Shown in pieces: positions 1 to 10,078 of a stretch of DNA of 64,000 bases; positions within the stretch are counted from its first letter, which is position 1; every line of letters begins with the position of its first letter. The translations under genes and the position numbers were made by a program. The stretch is from an uncultured Paracoccaceae bacterium. GTDB taxonomy: Bacteria; Pseudomonadota; Alphaproteobacteria; Rhodobacterales; Rhodobacteraceae. The notes below the pieces were generated by a model. It worked only from the letters and a program-made list of their open reading frames with translations, had not been told where the DNA came from and did not search any database. Location: positions 124,001-188,000 of the forward strand of contig CANLND010000003.1 in NCBI GenBank assembly GCA_947492585.1, in the 5' to 3' direction.

Positions 1-348
1 TGGATCGCGGATCCACAGGTCGATGTGGTGATTTCAACCGGGGGCACCGGGTTGACGGGTCGTGATGTTACGGTTGAGGCGCATCGCGATGTTTATGAAA
101 AAGAAATCGACGCGTTTGGAACCGTTTTCACCATCATTTCCATGCAGAAAATAGGCACAAGCGCGGTGCAGTCCCGTGCCACAGGCGGAGTCGCGGGGGG
201 CACTTATCTGTTTGCTCTGCCGGGCAGCCCAGGGGCCTGCAAAGACGGGTGGGATGACATTTTGTCAAAACAGCTCGATTACCGGCATCGCCCCTGTAAT
301 TTTGTGGAAATCATGCCCAGATTGTCAGAACACCAGCGACGGAAATGA
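1..348 (+). CDS. moaB: Molybdenum cofactor biosynthesis protein B, 5' truncated by window edge
   Basis: Open frame from base 1: ..DVVISTGGTGLTGRDVTVEA..FTIISMQKIGTSAVQSRATGG..ALPGSPGACKDGW, MoaB/MogA family motifs. Confidence 0.9.
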   Translation, partial: WIADPQVDVVISTGGTGLTGRDVTVEAHRDVYEKEIDAFGTVFTIISMQKIGTSAVQSRATGGVAGGTYLFALPGSPGACKDGWDDILSKQLDYRHRPCNFVEIMPRLSEHQRRK

Positions 349-445
349 AACGGTTTGCCGTGTAACCTCGTATTCGCTGTACAGAAGATCTATTCTTGGT
401 ACGGGGCCACGCAATGCGCCAAAACGGGAGCTGAAGGGGCTGAAC

Positions 446-1903
446 ATGCGGTTTTTACGCCAAAGCGTGACGGGGCTGTTTTTCCTCGCGCTCACCTGCG
501 CCCTGCTGGCCTATGCTGGCCGTCTGGTTTTTGGGGCGATCGAGGCACGCTTTAACACCGAATACACCGCTCCGCCTGCGCGTGAACGGATCTTTGCGGT
601 GAATGTGCTGACCGCGGAATTGGCCACGGTTTCACCCGAATTGGTGGCCTTTGGCCGTATTGAAAGCCGACGACGGTTGGAGCTGCGGATGCCGGTGTCG
701 GGACGGGTGATTGAGCTGGCCGAGACATTTGAGGACGGCGGCAGTGTGCGCGCCGGTGACATTCTGGTGCGTCTGGATCCCGCCAACGCCCAAGCCGCGT
801 TGGCGCGGGTTGAGGCGGATCTGCAAGACGCCCGCGCGGAGGTGCGCGAAGCGGCGCGGGCGCGGATTTTGGCACAGGATGAATTGCAGGCCGCGCAGGA
901 TCAGGCGGATCTGCGCGCCCGTGCATTTGAACGTCAAACCAATCTCACAGAGCGCGGCGTTGGCACCGAGGCCAGCGTCGAAACGGCTGAACTGGCGGCG
1001 GCCCAGGCGCGTCAGGTGGTGATTTCACGTCGGCAAGCGCTGAGCCAGGCGGAGGCGCGGCAGGATCAGGCCGCCACGCAACAGGCGCGCCAGGAAATCG
1101 CGCTGGAAACCGCACGGCGGGATTTGGCGGATACCACTGTCACCGCTGGATTTTCCGGCACGTTACAACAGGTTCAGGTGGTCGAAGGTCGCCAGTTGTC
1201 CGCCAATGAAAAAATGGCGGATTTGATTGACCCCAACCGGCTTGAGGTCGCCTTTCGCATCTCAACCGCGCAGTATGCACGGCTGTTGGATGACAGCGGC
1301 ACCTTGCTCAGGCGTCCGGTCACCGTGCATCTGGATGCCAGCGGTGCGGATCTGACGGCGACTGGCCAGATTTCGCGCGACAGCGGTGCGGCCGGAGAGG
1401 GGCAATCCGGGCGTTTGGTTTTTGCCCAGCTGTCTGCCGCGCCGGGGTTCAAACCGGGGGATTTTGTCACCGTTGGCGTGAGCGAGCCCGCTGTAGCAGC
1501 CGTGGCGCGGGTGCCCGCGGCGGCGCTGGGGGTGGATGGGTCGGTTCTGGCGTTGGGGGCCGAGGATCGGCTGGAACGTCTGCCGGTTGAATTGGTGCGC
1601 CGACAGGGCGACGAAATATTGATCCGGGGCGTTGGCCTGTCGGGGCGCGAAATCGTCGCCGCGCGCACGCCTTTGCTGGGGGCAGGCATTCGCGTGCGCC
1701 CCTTGCGCCGCGAGGCCCCGCCCAAGGAGCCCCAGCCTGACCTGATCGAATTGACCGACGAACACCGCGCCCGCTTGGTGGCCTTTGTGGAAGGCAACAG
1801 CAGAATGAACGCCGCCGCCAAGGCGCGTATGTTGGGACAATTGGCGCAGGCCAAAGTTCCGTCCCGGCTGATCCGCCGCATCGAATCGCGGATGGGAGGG
1901 TAA
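446..1903 (+). CDS. HlyD-family RND efflux periplasmic adaptor subunit
   Basis: N-terminal TM, GRIESRRRLELRMPVSGRV lipoyl-like domain, coiled coil; immediately upstream of RND permease; start at MRFLRQ. Confidence 0.88.
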   Translation: MRFLRQSVTGLFFLALTCALLAYAGRLVFGAIEARFNTEYTAPPARERIFAVNVLTAELATVSPELVAFGRIESRRRLELRMPVSGRVIELAETFEDGGSVRAGDILVRLDPANAQAALARVEADLQDARAEVREAARARILAQDELQAAQDQADLRARAFERQTNLTERGVGTEASVETAELAAAQARQVVISRRQALSQAEARQDQAATQQARQEIALETARRDLADTTVTAGFSGTLQQVQVVEGRQLSANEKMADLIDPNRLEVAFRISTAQYARLLDDSGTLLRRPVTVHLDASGADLTATGQISRDSGAAGEGQSGRLVFAQLSAAPGFKPGDFVTVGVSEPAVAAVARVPAAALGVDGSVLALGAEDRLERLPVELVRRQGDEILIRGVGLSGREIVAARTPLLGAGIRVRPLRREAPPKEPQPDLIELTDEHRARLVAFVEGNSRMNAAAKARMLGQLAQAKVPSRLIRRIESRMGG

Positions 1904-1908
1904 ATGCC

Positions 1909-4900
1909 ATGACTCGGGCCTTGACCCATCGGGCCGGTGGTCTGCTGTCATATTTCACCCGCCACGGCACGGCGGCGAACCTGTTGCTGGTGCTGCTGCT
2001 GGGCCTTGGTCTGGCCGCGATGCCCAATATGCGGGCGCAATTTTTCCCGGACGTGATCGTTGAAAGCGTCAGCGTCAACGTCGTCTGGGACGGGGCCGGC
2101 CCCGAGGATGTCGACAATGCGATTGTGCAGCCTCTTGAACCGGCGTTGCTGGCAGTCGAAGGCGTCAGCGAAAGCCGGGCGACCTCCCGCGAGGGGCGCG
2201 CCACGCTTTGGTTGGAGTTTGAACCGGGCTGGGACATGGCGCAGGCGGCTGATGATGTGCAGACGGCGGTGGATGCCGTCACCTCATTGCCGGAAACTGC
2301 CGAAGACCCCACCGTGCGCCGCGCCATCTGGCGGGACCGCGTGACGGATGTTGTGTTGACGGGACCGGTTGCGCCGGAACAGCTGGGCCTGTTTGCGGAC
2401 GAACTGATTGCACGCCTGTTTCAGGCCGGCGTCACCCGTACCACCATTCGTGGCGTCGCCGCCCCGGAAACCATTGTCGAAGTTCCCTCGGCGCAGTTGA
2501 TCGCCAATGACATTTCCATGTCCGAGATTGCCGCTGCCATCTCGGCCGGCGTTGATGCTGATCCTGCCGGGGATGTTACTGGTGCCAATGCGCGCGTGCG
2601 CACCGGCCAAGAACGCCGCGCCCCGGATGAGATCGAAGCCATCGTGCTACGGGTCAATCCGGATGGATCGGCCTTGACCATTGGTGATGTTGCACTGATC
2701 CGCGTCGAAGGGGTGGCGCGGAACCGTTCGTATTTTGTGGGGCCAAACCCGGCCATGTCGATCCGGGTGGATCGCTCGAACCGGGGGGATGCCATTCGCA
2801 TTCAGGGGGTGGTTGAAGACACGGTCGAAACCTTCCAGGCCAGCTTACCCGAAGGCGTCACCGCCGGTCTGATCCGCACCCGCGCCGAAGCGATTTCAGG
2901 CCGATTGAATATCCTATTGGACAACGGTTTGATGGGGCTTGGGCTGGTTGTGTTGTTGCTGTTTCTGTTTCTGAATGCGCGGATTGCCTTTTGGGTTGCG
3001 GCGGGCATTCCGGCGGCGATGTTTGCGGCAATTGCACTCATGTATGCAGCGGGGCTGACCATCAATATGGTCAGTCTGTTTGGGCTGATTATCACACTGG
3101 GCATTGTGGTTGATGATGCGATCGTGGTGGGAGAGCATGCCGATTTCCGCGCGCGCCGTTTGGGCGAAAGCCCCAAGGTGGCGGCGGAAAATGCCGCGCG
3201 GCGGATGGCGATGCCGGTGCTGGCGGCGACGCTGACAACGATTATTGCGTTCTTTGGTCTGACTGCCATTGGTGGCCGTTTTGGTGATCTGATCCGCGAC
3301 ATTCCTCTCACGGTGATTGCCGTTCTGGCGGCCTCCCTTGTGGAATGTTTCCTGATCCTGCCCAACCATATGGCCCATGCTTTGGCCCATGCGCAGCAGG
3401 GCAATTGGTATGATCTGCCAAATCGTGTGGTGAACCGGGGCTTTTTGTGGATGCGCGAGACCTTGTTCCGCCCGCTGATGGCCGTGGTGATCCGCGGGCG
3501 CTATGCGGTGATTGCAGGTGCGGTAGTGCTGTTTGCTTCACAGGCGGTGCTGTTCATCAGTGGGGATGTGAAATGGCGGTTCTTCAATGCGCCAGAACGT
3601 GGGTCGGTCACCGGGAACTTTGCCATGGTGGACGGGGCCAGCCGGGCTGACACATTGGCGATGATGCGCGAGATGCAGCGCGCAACCGAGGCGTTGGCGG
3701 CGGAATACCAAGAGCGCTATGGCACCAATCCGGTGGATTTTGTAATCGCCGAGGTCGGCGGCAATGCCGGGCGGGGTCTGGCAGGGGTTGATACAAAAGA
3801 CGGTGATCTATTGGGGGGGATTTCGATTGAACTGATCGATGCGGATCTGCGGCCCTATTCCAGTTTTGCCTTTGTGGCCGACCTCCAAGACAGCGTGCAG
3901 CGGCATCCTTTGGCCGAGGTTGTGTCGTTTCGCGGCTGGCGCTCAGGTCCGGGCGGAGACGCGCTGGATGTGCAGTTTTTTGGTGCGAGCGTGCAGGATT
4001 TGAAGCGGGCGGCTGAGGATCTGAAAACGACGCTGGCCATCTTTCCCGAGGTTTCAGCCGTCGAAGACGATCTGGCCTATGACAAAGAAGAGCTGATCCT
4101 GGATCTGACGCCACAAGGTCAGGCGCTGAATTTCACCATTGATGCGCTGGGGCGTGCGCTGCGCAATCGTCTGGGCGGGATCGAAGCCGCGACTTATCCT
4201 GATGGCCCGCGCAGTGCCACGATCCGGGTGGAACTGTCACGTGGTGAGCTGAGCGCGGATTTCTTGGAACGCACCCTGATGCGCACGCCGGATGGGGTGT
4301 ATGTGCCGCTGGCGGATATCGTTTCGGTGACGCGGCGCAATGGGTTTTCCACCGTTCAGCGTGAAAATGGCATTCGTCTGATGTCGGTCACCGGGGACAT
4401 ATCCGAAGACGACCCGGCCCGTGCCGAAGAGATCATGCAGCGCCTGCAAACCGAGATCCTGCCAGAGATCGCCAGCAGACGACAGCTGGAGTGGCGCATG
4501 TCGGGCCTGAGCGAGCAAGAAGACACGTTTTTGACTGATGCGCGCAACGGGCTGATCCTGTGTTTGGCCGGGATCTATCTGGTTCTGGCGTGGATCTTTG
4601 CCAGCTGGACCCGGCCGATGGTGGTGATGGCGATCATTCCCTTTGGGTTGGTGGGCACGATTTGGGGCCATTACCTCTGGGAAGTGCCCTTGTCGATGTT
4701 CACCGTTGTGGGGCTATTGGGGATGACTGGCATTATCATCAACGATTCAATTGTTCTGGTGTCGACCATTGATGACTATGCGGAAACGCGCGGCGTGTGG
4801 CCGTCGATCATTGATGGTGCTGCGGATCGTTTGCGCCCGGTAATGCTGACGACGCTGACCACTGTTCTGGGCCTTGCGCCGCTGCTGTATGAGAGCTCGC

Positions 4901-5304
4901 AACAGGCGCAGTTCCTAAAACCCACAGTGATCACGCTGGTGTATGGTCTGGGCTTTGGCATGTTCTTGGTGCTGCTGGTGGTGCCCGCCTTGGTCGCCAT
5001 TCAGGAAGACGTGCGCCGCCCGATGATGGCGCTGCGCCGGTCGGTGCGTGCGGACGGATTGCAGCGTTTGATCTATGTGGCCGCTGCCGCGCAGTCCCTG
5101 TGGTTTGCCGCGACCATGGGCGCGGCAACTGTCACCGGTGCGATGGCACCGCAGATCCTCCAAGCGGTGCCCGCATTGGCGGATCTGCCCGCACTGCGGG
5201 CGGCGTTTATCTGCTTCTTGGGGGGGGCTGCGTTGATTTCGCTACTGGCCTACGGGATTGGCGCGTGGGTCTATTCGGCGCGGTTGCGCAAAAGCCGCGC
5301 CTGA
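1909..5304 (+). CDS. Efflux RND transporter permease subunit (AcrB/HAE1-like)
   Basis: 1131 aa, multiple TM segments, NMVSLFGLIITLGIVVDDAIVVGE motif. Confidence 0.93.
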   Translation: MTRALTHRAGGLLSYFTRHGTAANLLLVLLLGLGLAAMPNMRAQFFPDVIVESVSVNVVWDGAGPEDVDNAIVQPLEPALLAVEGVSESRATSREGRATLWLEFEPGWDMAQAADDVQTAVDAVTSLPETAEDPTVRRAIWRDRVTDVVLTGPVAPEQLGLFADELIARLFQAGVTRTTIRGVAAPETIVEVPSAQLIANDISMSEIAAAISAGVDADPAGDVTGANARVRTGQERRAPDEIEAIVLRVNPDGSALTIGDVALIRVEGVARNRSYFVGPNPAMSIRVDRSNRGDAIRIQGVVEDTVETFQASLPEGVTAGLIRTRAEAISGRLNILLDNGLMGLGLVVLLLFLFLNARIAFWVAAGIPAAMFAAIALMYAAGLTINMVSLFGLIITLGIVVDDAIVVGEHADFRARRLGESPKVAAENAARRMAMPVLAATLTTIIAFFGLTAIGGRFGDLIRDIPLTVIAVLAASLVECFLILPNHMAHALAHAQQGNWYDLPNRVVNRGFLWMRETLFRPLMAVVIRGRYAVIAGAVVLFASQAVLFISGDVKWRFFNAPERGSVTGNFAMVDGASRADTLAMMREMQRATEALAAEYQERYGTNPVDFVIAEVGGNAGRGLAGVDTKDGDLLGGISIELIDADLRPYSSFAFVADLQDSVQRHPLAEVVSFRGWRSGPGGDALDVQFFGASVQDLKRAAEDLKTTLAIFPEVSAVEDDLAYDKEELILDLTPQGQALNFTIDALGRALRNRLGGIEAATYPDGPRSATIRVELSRGELSADFLERTLMRTPDGVYVPLADIVSVTRRNGFSTVQRENGIRLMSVTGDISEDDPARAEEIMQRLQTEILPEIASRRQLEWRMSGLSEQEDTFLTDARNGLILCLAGIYLVLAWIFASWTRPMVVMAIIPFGLVGTIWGHYLWEVPLSMFTVVGLLGMTGIIINDSIVLVSTIDDYAETRGVWPSIIDGAADRLRPVMLTTLTTVLGLAPLLYESSQQAQFLKPTVITLVYGLGFGMFLVLLVVPALVAIQEDVRRPMMALRRSVRADGLQRLIYVAAAAQSLWFAATMGAATVTGAMAPQILQAVPALADLPALRAAFICFLGGAALISLLAYGIGAWVYSARLRKSRA

Positions 5305-5726
5305 GCCATCTGCGCCACTGCAATCACGTCGGGCAACAGATCCAATCCGCTGTCGGCCATGTCCTCTACCGCGATCCAGCGCGCGGCGTCGGCATCATCA
5401 TCGGGGGTTGGCGTGCCGTTGACATAGTCGCAGGCCACCGCCGTCAGCAGATAATGCGTAACAACCGCGCCACTGTCATCGCGGCGCAGGACGTTCAACG
5501 TTTTTATGATCTCGTTGGGCAGTGCGGTGACGCCGGTTTCTTCCAACAATTCGCGCGCAGCCCCGGCTTCGGCGGTTTCTCCCCATTCCACATGACCGCC
5601 GGGAAAACCCCAGGCGCCCCGGCTGGGGTCTTTGCCGCGTTGCACCAGAATTACATGGGCGCGACCGTCAATTTCATGACAGACCACGGCAATGGTGCCC
5701 AGAACTGGGCGTTTGAGAGGGGTCAT
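5271..5726 (-). CDS. NUDIX hydrolase
   Basis: Nudix box GGHVEWGETAEAGAARELLEETGV; ATGA overlap with the upstream gene supports the start at 5726. Confidence 0.92.
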   Translation of the reverse strand: MTPLKRPVLGTIAVVCHEIDGRAHVILVQRGKDPSRGAWGFPGGHVEWGETAEAGAARELLEETGVTALPNEIIKTLNVLRRDDSGAVVTHYLLTAVACDYVNGTPTPDDDADAARWIAVEDMADSGLDLLPDVIAVAQMAQARLLRNRAE

Positions 5727-6544
5727 CCGGCGCTGCACCCTTTGATATCAACGGCATGGGTTCGTCCGAGAACTGTAATGCGCACGGCCGAGCGGTCAAT
5801 CGCATAAGCTGTGCTTTCTGTCGGGTAAAATTCAGCCGAGGCCAGCAGATGGCCGCCCTGACGCTGCGTGCTTGTTTCACCGGCAACATACTGTGTCGTA
5901 CCCGGTTCAATAATCGCAACTTCGGTGCCTCCAGCCGATGGCATGGCGATGCGGGCGTTGATGGTCATACCGTATTGGGTGGGGGCCAGACGGCAGGTCA
6001 CGGTTGTCACGCCTGCTTCGCTGGCTGAATATGGTCGACTGGATACAGCCGCGACGATGGCGGGGTTGCGTGGGGCGTTTTTGTCAACGGAATGGGCAAA
6101 GGGCAGCTCGGCTGGCACGCAGACGTCCTTGCAAATCCCCAGTCCCAACCGGCCCTTCAGCTTGATTGGTTTTTGCGCGGACTGCGGTGTGATTTCAATC
6201 GGTAGGATCATCTGATCGTGATAGCCGATGGTTTGCAGGCCTGCGGTCTTGAACACTTGAGGCGCGGGCCAGGTGATGGCCACATTGCCCACATTGCGCG
6301 AACCCTTCCAGGAAAAGGTCGGCGGAATGCCTGCATCGCCGGGGCTGCGCCAGTAGGTTTTCCATCCCGGTGCAAGCGTCACCCGCAATGCTCCCATAAG
6401 GGTGCCGCGCTCTGTTTGGCCTCCATCCAGAATTTCAAGCTGCACCAGATCATCTGGAACAGTTTGGGCGTGGGAGGGGGCCGCAACGGCGAACAGAGCA
6501 CAGGCGACCATCAGGGCGCGCGAAGGGATAAAACGATATGTCAT
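5723..6544 (-). CDS. DsbD N-terminal-domain-like secreted protein (protein-disulfide reductase DsbD domain-containing)
   Basis: Signal peptide MTYRFIPSRALMVACALFAVAAPSHA; APGWKTYWRSPGDAGIPPTFSW and CKDVCVP motifs. Confidence 0.75.
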   Translation of the reverse strand: MTYRFIPSRALMVACALFAVAAPSHAQTVPDDLVQLEILDGGQTERGTLMGALRVTLAPGWKTYWRSPGDAGIPPTFSWKGSRNVGNVAITWPAPQVFKTAGLQTIGYHDQMILPIEITPQSAQKPIKLKGRLGLGICKDVCVPAELPFAHSVDKNAPRNPAIVAAVSSRPYSASEAGVTTVTCRLAPTQYGMTINARIAMPSAGGTEVAIIEPGTTQYVAGETSTQRQGGHLLASAEFYPTESTAYAIDRSAVRITVLGRTHAVDIKGCSAG

Positions 6545-6710
6545 AAATCCATTGATGCGAGGTTGGGGCGCAAAAGCCAAGAGACACGCGCATAAAGCCG
6601 GTGTGATGTCGCGCAAAGTTGATAAATCCAACAACTGCCTTGTCCCTCTTGCACGCGGGGCGTGCAATCGCCATTGTGGAGGCTAGAACCTAGAAATTTC
6701 AGCGAAAGCT

Positions 6711-7274
6711 TTGCCCATGGATCTGACCGGAAAACTCTTGATTGCAATGCCTGGCATTGGAGACCCCCGGTTTGAACATTCCTTGGTCTTTTTGTGCTCT
6801 CACACCGATGAGGGGGCAATGGGGTTGATATTGAACAAAACAGCGCCGGGCGTAAAGCTGGGCGATATTCTGGACCAGCTGGATATTGAAACCGACGAGG
6901 CGCCCCATGCGGCGCTGCCGGTTCGGTTTGGCGGTCCGGTGGAAACCCAACGCGGGTTTGTGCTGCATTCGGCGGATTATGAATCGCAGGTGAATTCTCT
7001 TGAGGTGAACGAGGCCTTTTCGATGACCGGCACTTTGGATGTGCTGGAAGATGTGGCCATGGGGCAGGGGCCAAGCCGGTTGTTGATCATGCTGGGCTAT
7101 GCCGGCTGGGGGCCGGGGCAGCTGGAAGAGGAAATTGTTGCCAATGGCTGGCTGACCACAGAGGCAGATCCCGAGCTGGTGTTTGGCGCCGATGATGATG
7201 AAAAGTGGAGCGCGGCGCTCAAAACTCTTGGAGTTGATCCCATTGTCCTGTCTGCCAATGCAGGCCACGCCTAA
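6711..7274 (+). CDS. YqgE/AlgH family protein (DUF179)
   Basis: LTGKLLIAMPGIGDPRFEHSLVFLCSHTDEGAMGLILNK. Confidence 0.93.
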   Translation: MPMDLTGKLLIAMPGIGDPRFEHSLVFLCSHTDEGAMGLILNKTAPGVKLGDILDQLDIETDEAPHAALPVRFGGPVETQRGFVLHSADYESQVNSLEVNEAFSMTGTLDVLEDVAMGQGPSRLLIMLGYAGWGPGQLEEEIVANGWLTTEADPELVFGADDDEKWSAALKTLGVDPIVLSANAGHA

Positions 7275-7289
7275 ACACAGGCTGCGCGC

Positions 7290-8240
7290 CTAGTCCCGCG
7301 GCGCGGCAGCGCGGCGTAAACGATCGTTGATGGCGCATCCCAGACCATGATCCGGGACCGGGGCGACCGCAATTGGCAGGGCCTGAGCGTCCAGCTGGTG
7401 TAGATATTCAAACAGATTGGCAGCGGCTTCGGCCAGATCGCCTTTTGGTGACAAATTTAGGTCACCGGCCAGGGGGCCAAACCCCAATAGCAGTTCACCC
7501 GCACCCCGACGGGTGGCGTTCAGGCGTACCGACGCATTGGGCGCGTAATGTGACAGCAGTTGGCCAGGGGCCGTCAGCGGATCTGCGGTGTCCCGATTGG
7601 CAAGCGGATGGCCCAGCACGGCTTCGATTTCTTCAACCGCCAAACCGCCGGGGCGCAGCAACACAGGGCGCTCTGCTGCAAGACCTACGATTGTGCTTTC
7701 TAGGCCGACGCCACAGGGTCCATCATCGACCACCGCGTCGATGCGCCCATCCAATCCGGCCATCACATGGGTGGCCAGCGTGGGGCTGATACGGCCCGAA
7801 GGGTTGGCCGAAGGGGCCGCAACCGGTCCCCCGACCATCGCCAGCAGACGCTGAGCGGTGGGATGGGCGGGGACGCGCACCGCCAAAGTGTCAAGTCCCG
7901 CCGTGACCAGACCTGAAACGCCGTGATCCGGTTTTAGGGGCAGCACCAACGTGAGCGGGCCGGGCCAAAAGGCCTGCGCCAGCTGTTCTGCCAGATCCGA
8001 CCAGACTACCAATTTTTGCGCACTGGCCACATCCGCAACATGGGCTATCAGTGGGTTAAAGCTCGGACGTCCTTTGGCGGCGTAAATCCCGGCAACCGCA
8101 GCGCCATTACAGGCGTGCCCGCCTAATCCATAAACCGTCTCGGTTGGGAAGGCGACAAGCCGCCCGGCGCGCAGCAAATCTGCGGCCTGCGCCAGGTCTG
8201 GTTCACTGGGCTGCAAAGTGACGGTACGTTCCAGGTTCAT
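7290..8240 (-). CDS. tsaC: L-threonylcarbamoyladenylate synthase (Sua5/YciO/YrdC family)
   Basis: GRLVAFPTETVYGLGGHA..AKGRPSFNPLIAHV plus C-terminal Sua5 domain (APGQLLSHYAPNA). Confidence 0.92.
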   Translation of the reverse strand: MNLERTVTLQPSEPDLAQAADLLRAGRLVAFPTETVYGLGGHACNGAAVAGIYAAKGRPSFNPLIAHVADVASAQKLVVWSDLAEQLAQAFWPGPLTLVLPLKPDHGVSGLVTAGLDTLAVRVPAHPTAQRLLAMVGGPVAAPSANPSGRISPTLATHVMAGLDGRIDAVVDDGPCGVGLESTIVGLAAERPVLLRPGGLAVEEIEAVLGHPLANRDTADPLTAPGQLLSHYAPNASVRLNATRRGAGELLLGFGPLAGDLNLSPKGDLAEAAANLFEYLHQLDAQALPIAVAPVPDHGLGCAINDRLRRAAAPRD

Positions 8241-8374
8241 ACTATGACGCCGCGTTTAGTTTGAATGAAAGACAGCGCAGGATAGCTAATCAGGCGCAGA
8301 GTGACGTTTATCGGCTTGCCCTGACAAAGCCAAGACTGCCACATTCGATATGTCCCGCCCAAAGGAAAGCTGCC

Positions 8375-10078
8375 ATGCCTTATCGCGCCCCCACATCTGA
8401 ATACGCCTTCCTGTTTGACGCTGTCATCGGGATTGAGACCCTCGCCGCAACCGACCGGTTTGCCGAGGCCACGCCGGATTTGGTCACGGCCATTCTGGGC
8501 GAAGCCGGGCGGCTGTGTGATGATGTCATGGCCCCGTTGCAGCGGCCCGGTGATCTGCACCCTTCGCGGCTTGAGAACGGCGTGGTGCGCACGCCCCCGG
8601 GGTACGTCGAGGGATGGAATGCTATCGCCGAAGGTGGCTGGATTGGGATGACAGCGGGCCGCTCTTTTGGGGGAATGGATCTGCCGTTGACGGTGGCAAC
8701 GGCGGTGAATGAAATGATGGCGGGGGCCTGTCTGTCACTGCAATTGGCCCCGTTGATGAGCCAGGGCCAGATCGAAGCGCTGGAGGTGCATGCGTCGGAC
8801 GCGATCAAGGACATTTACCTGCCAAAACTGATTTCGGGCGAATGGTCGGGTACTATGAATCTGACCGAACCACAGGCGGGATCTGATGTGGGCGCGCTGC
8901 GCTCAAGAGCGACAGACAACGGCGATGGCACCTATGCGATCACGGGGCAAAAGATTTTTATCTCTTGGGGGGACAATGATTTTGCCAAAAATATCGTGCA
9001 TTTGGTATTGGCCCGCCTGCCGGACGGCGCGCCGGGGAGCAAAGGGATTTCGCTGTTTGTGGTGCCCAAATATCTGCCAGATGCCGACGGAAATCCCGGA
9101 CGGGCGAACGACCTAAAGGTCGTGAGCCTTGAACATAAGATGGGCCTGCACGGATCTCCGACCTGCGTGATGCAATATGATGGTGCGACCGGTTGGCTGG
9201 TGGGGGCACCCCACGCGGGGTTGGCAGCCATGTTCACGATGATGAACAACGCCCGTCTGGGCGTCGGCGGGCAGGGCGTGGGCGTGGGCGAAGGCGCGTA
9301 TCAGCACGCTTTGACTTATGCGTTGGAGCGCAAGCAGGGGCGCAGCGCATCTGGTGCCATTGTGGACCATGCGGATGTGCGCCGGATGTTGATGGAAATG
9401 AAGGCTGATGTGTTTGCCGCGCGCGCCATTCTGTTGGCCTGCGCCCATGCGATTGACCTGCAAACCGCCACAGGGGCGGCGGATCAGGCCGCGCGGGCGG
9501 CGTTCTTGACCCCGATCGCCAAGGTGTTTGGCACCGAAACGGGCATAAAAGTGTCCGAACTGGGGGTGCAGGTTTATGGCGGCATGGGCTTTATCGAGGA
9601 AAGCGGCGCCGCACAGTTCTGCCGTGATGTTCGCGTCACCGCGATCTACGAAGGCACCAATGGCATTCAGGCGATGGATCTGGTGGGCCGCAAGATGATG
9701 GATCGCGGCGATATGGCCTATGCGCTGTTAGATGAAATCGCGGCATTGGCCGAAAGCGCCCGTAGCAGTTATCCAAAAATGACCGACAGCCTGTGGCAGG
9801 CGGGTGAAGCCCTGCGCGATGCGACCGATTGGCTGCTCACCCAAGAGGACATGCAGGAGCGTTTCTCCGGGGGGCTGCCCTATCTGCGCGCCTTTGCCCG
9901 TGTGTTGGGCGGGTATTACCACCTGCGTGCCGCCGTCGCAGATGCTGGGGGCCCTCGCGAAAAGCTGGCCCGATTCTATATGACCCGCATGTTGCCCGAA
10001 TATCAGGGCCATTTGGCCGCGGCGACAGCCGGGGCCGCGGGCACATTTGCGCTGACATTGGAGGAGTTGATCGGATGA
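8375..10078 (+). CDS. Acyl-CoA dehydrogenase (DmdC-like long form)
   Basis: MNLTEPQAGSDVGALRSRA, GGMGFIEESGAAQFCRDVRVTAIYEGTNGIQAMDLVGRK; about 567 aa. Confidence 0.88.
   Translation: MPYRAPTSEYAFLFDAVIGIETLAATDRFAEATPDLVTAILGEAGRLCDDVMAPLQRPGDLHPSRLENGVVRTPPGYVEGWNAIAEGGWIGMTAGRSFGGMDLPLTVATAVNEMMAGACLSLQLAPLMSQGQIEALEVHASDAIKDIYLPKLISGEWSGTMNLTEPQAGSDVGALRSRATDNGDGTYAITGQKIFISWGDNDFAKNIVHLVLARLPDGAPGSKGISLFVVPKYLPDADGNPGRANDLKVVSLEHKMGLHGSPTCVMQYDGATGWLVGAPHAGLAAMFTMMNNARLGVGGQGVGVGEGAYQHALTYALERKQGRSASGAIVDHADVRRMLMEMKADVFAARAILLACAHAIDLQTATGAADQAARAAFLTPIAKVFGTETGIKVSELGVQVYGGMGFIEESGAAQFCRDVRVTAIYEGTNGIQAMDLVGRKMMDRGDMAYALLDEIAALAESARSSYPKMTDSLWQAGEALRDATDWLLTQEDMQERFSGGLPYLRAFARVLGGYYHLRAAVADAGGPREKLARFYMTRMLPEYQGHLAAATAGAAGTFALTLEELIG

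Noticed and set aside
176-445. N-terminal extension of the HlyD-family ORF
   Set aside because: Overlaps moaB in another frame; a proper TM-initiating Met is at 446
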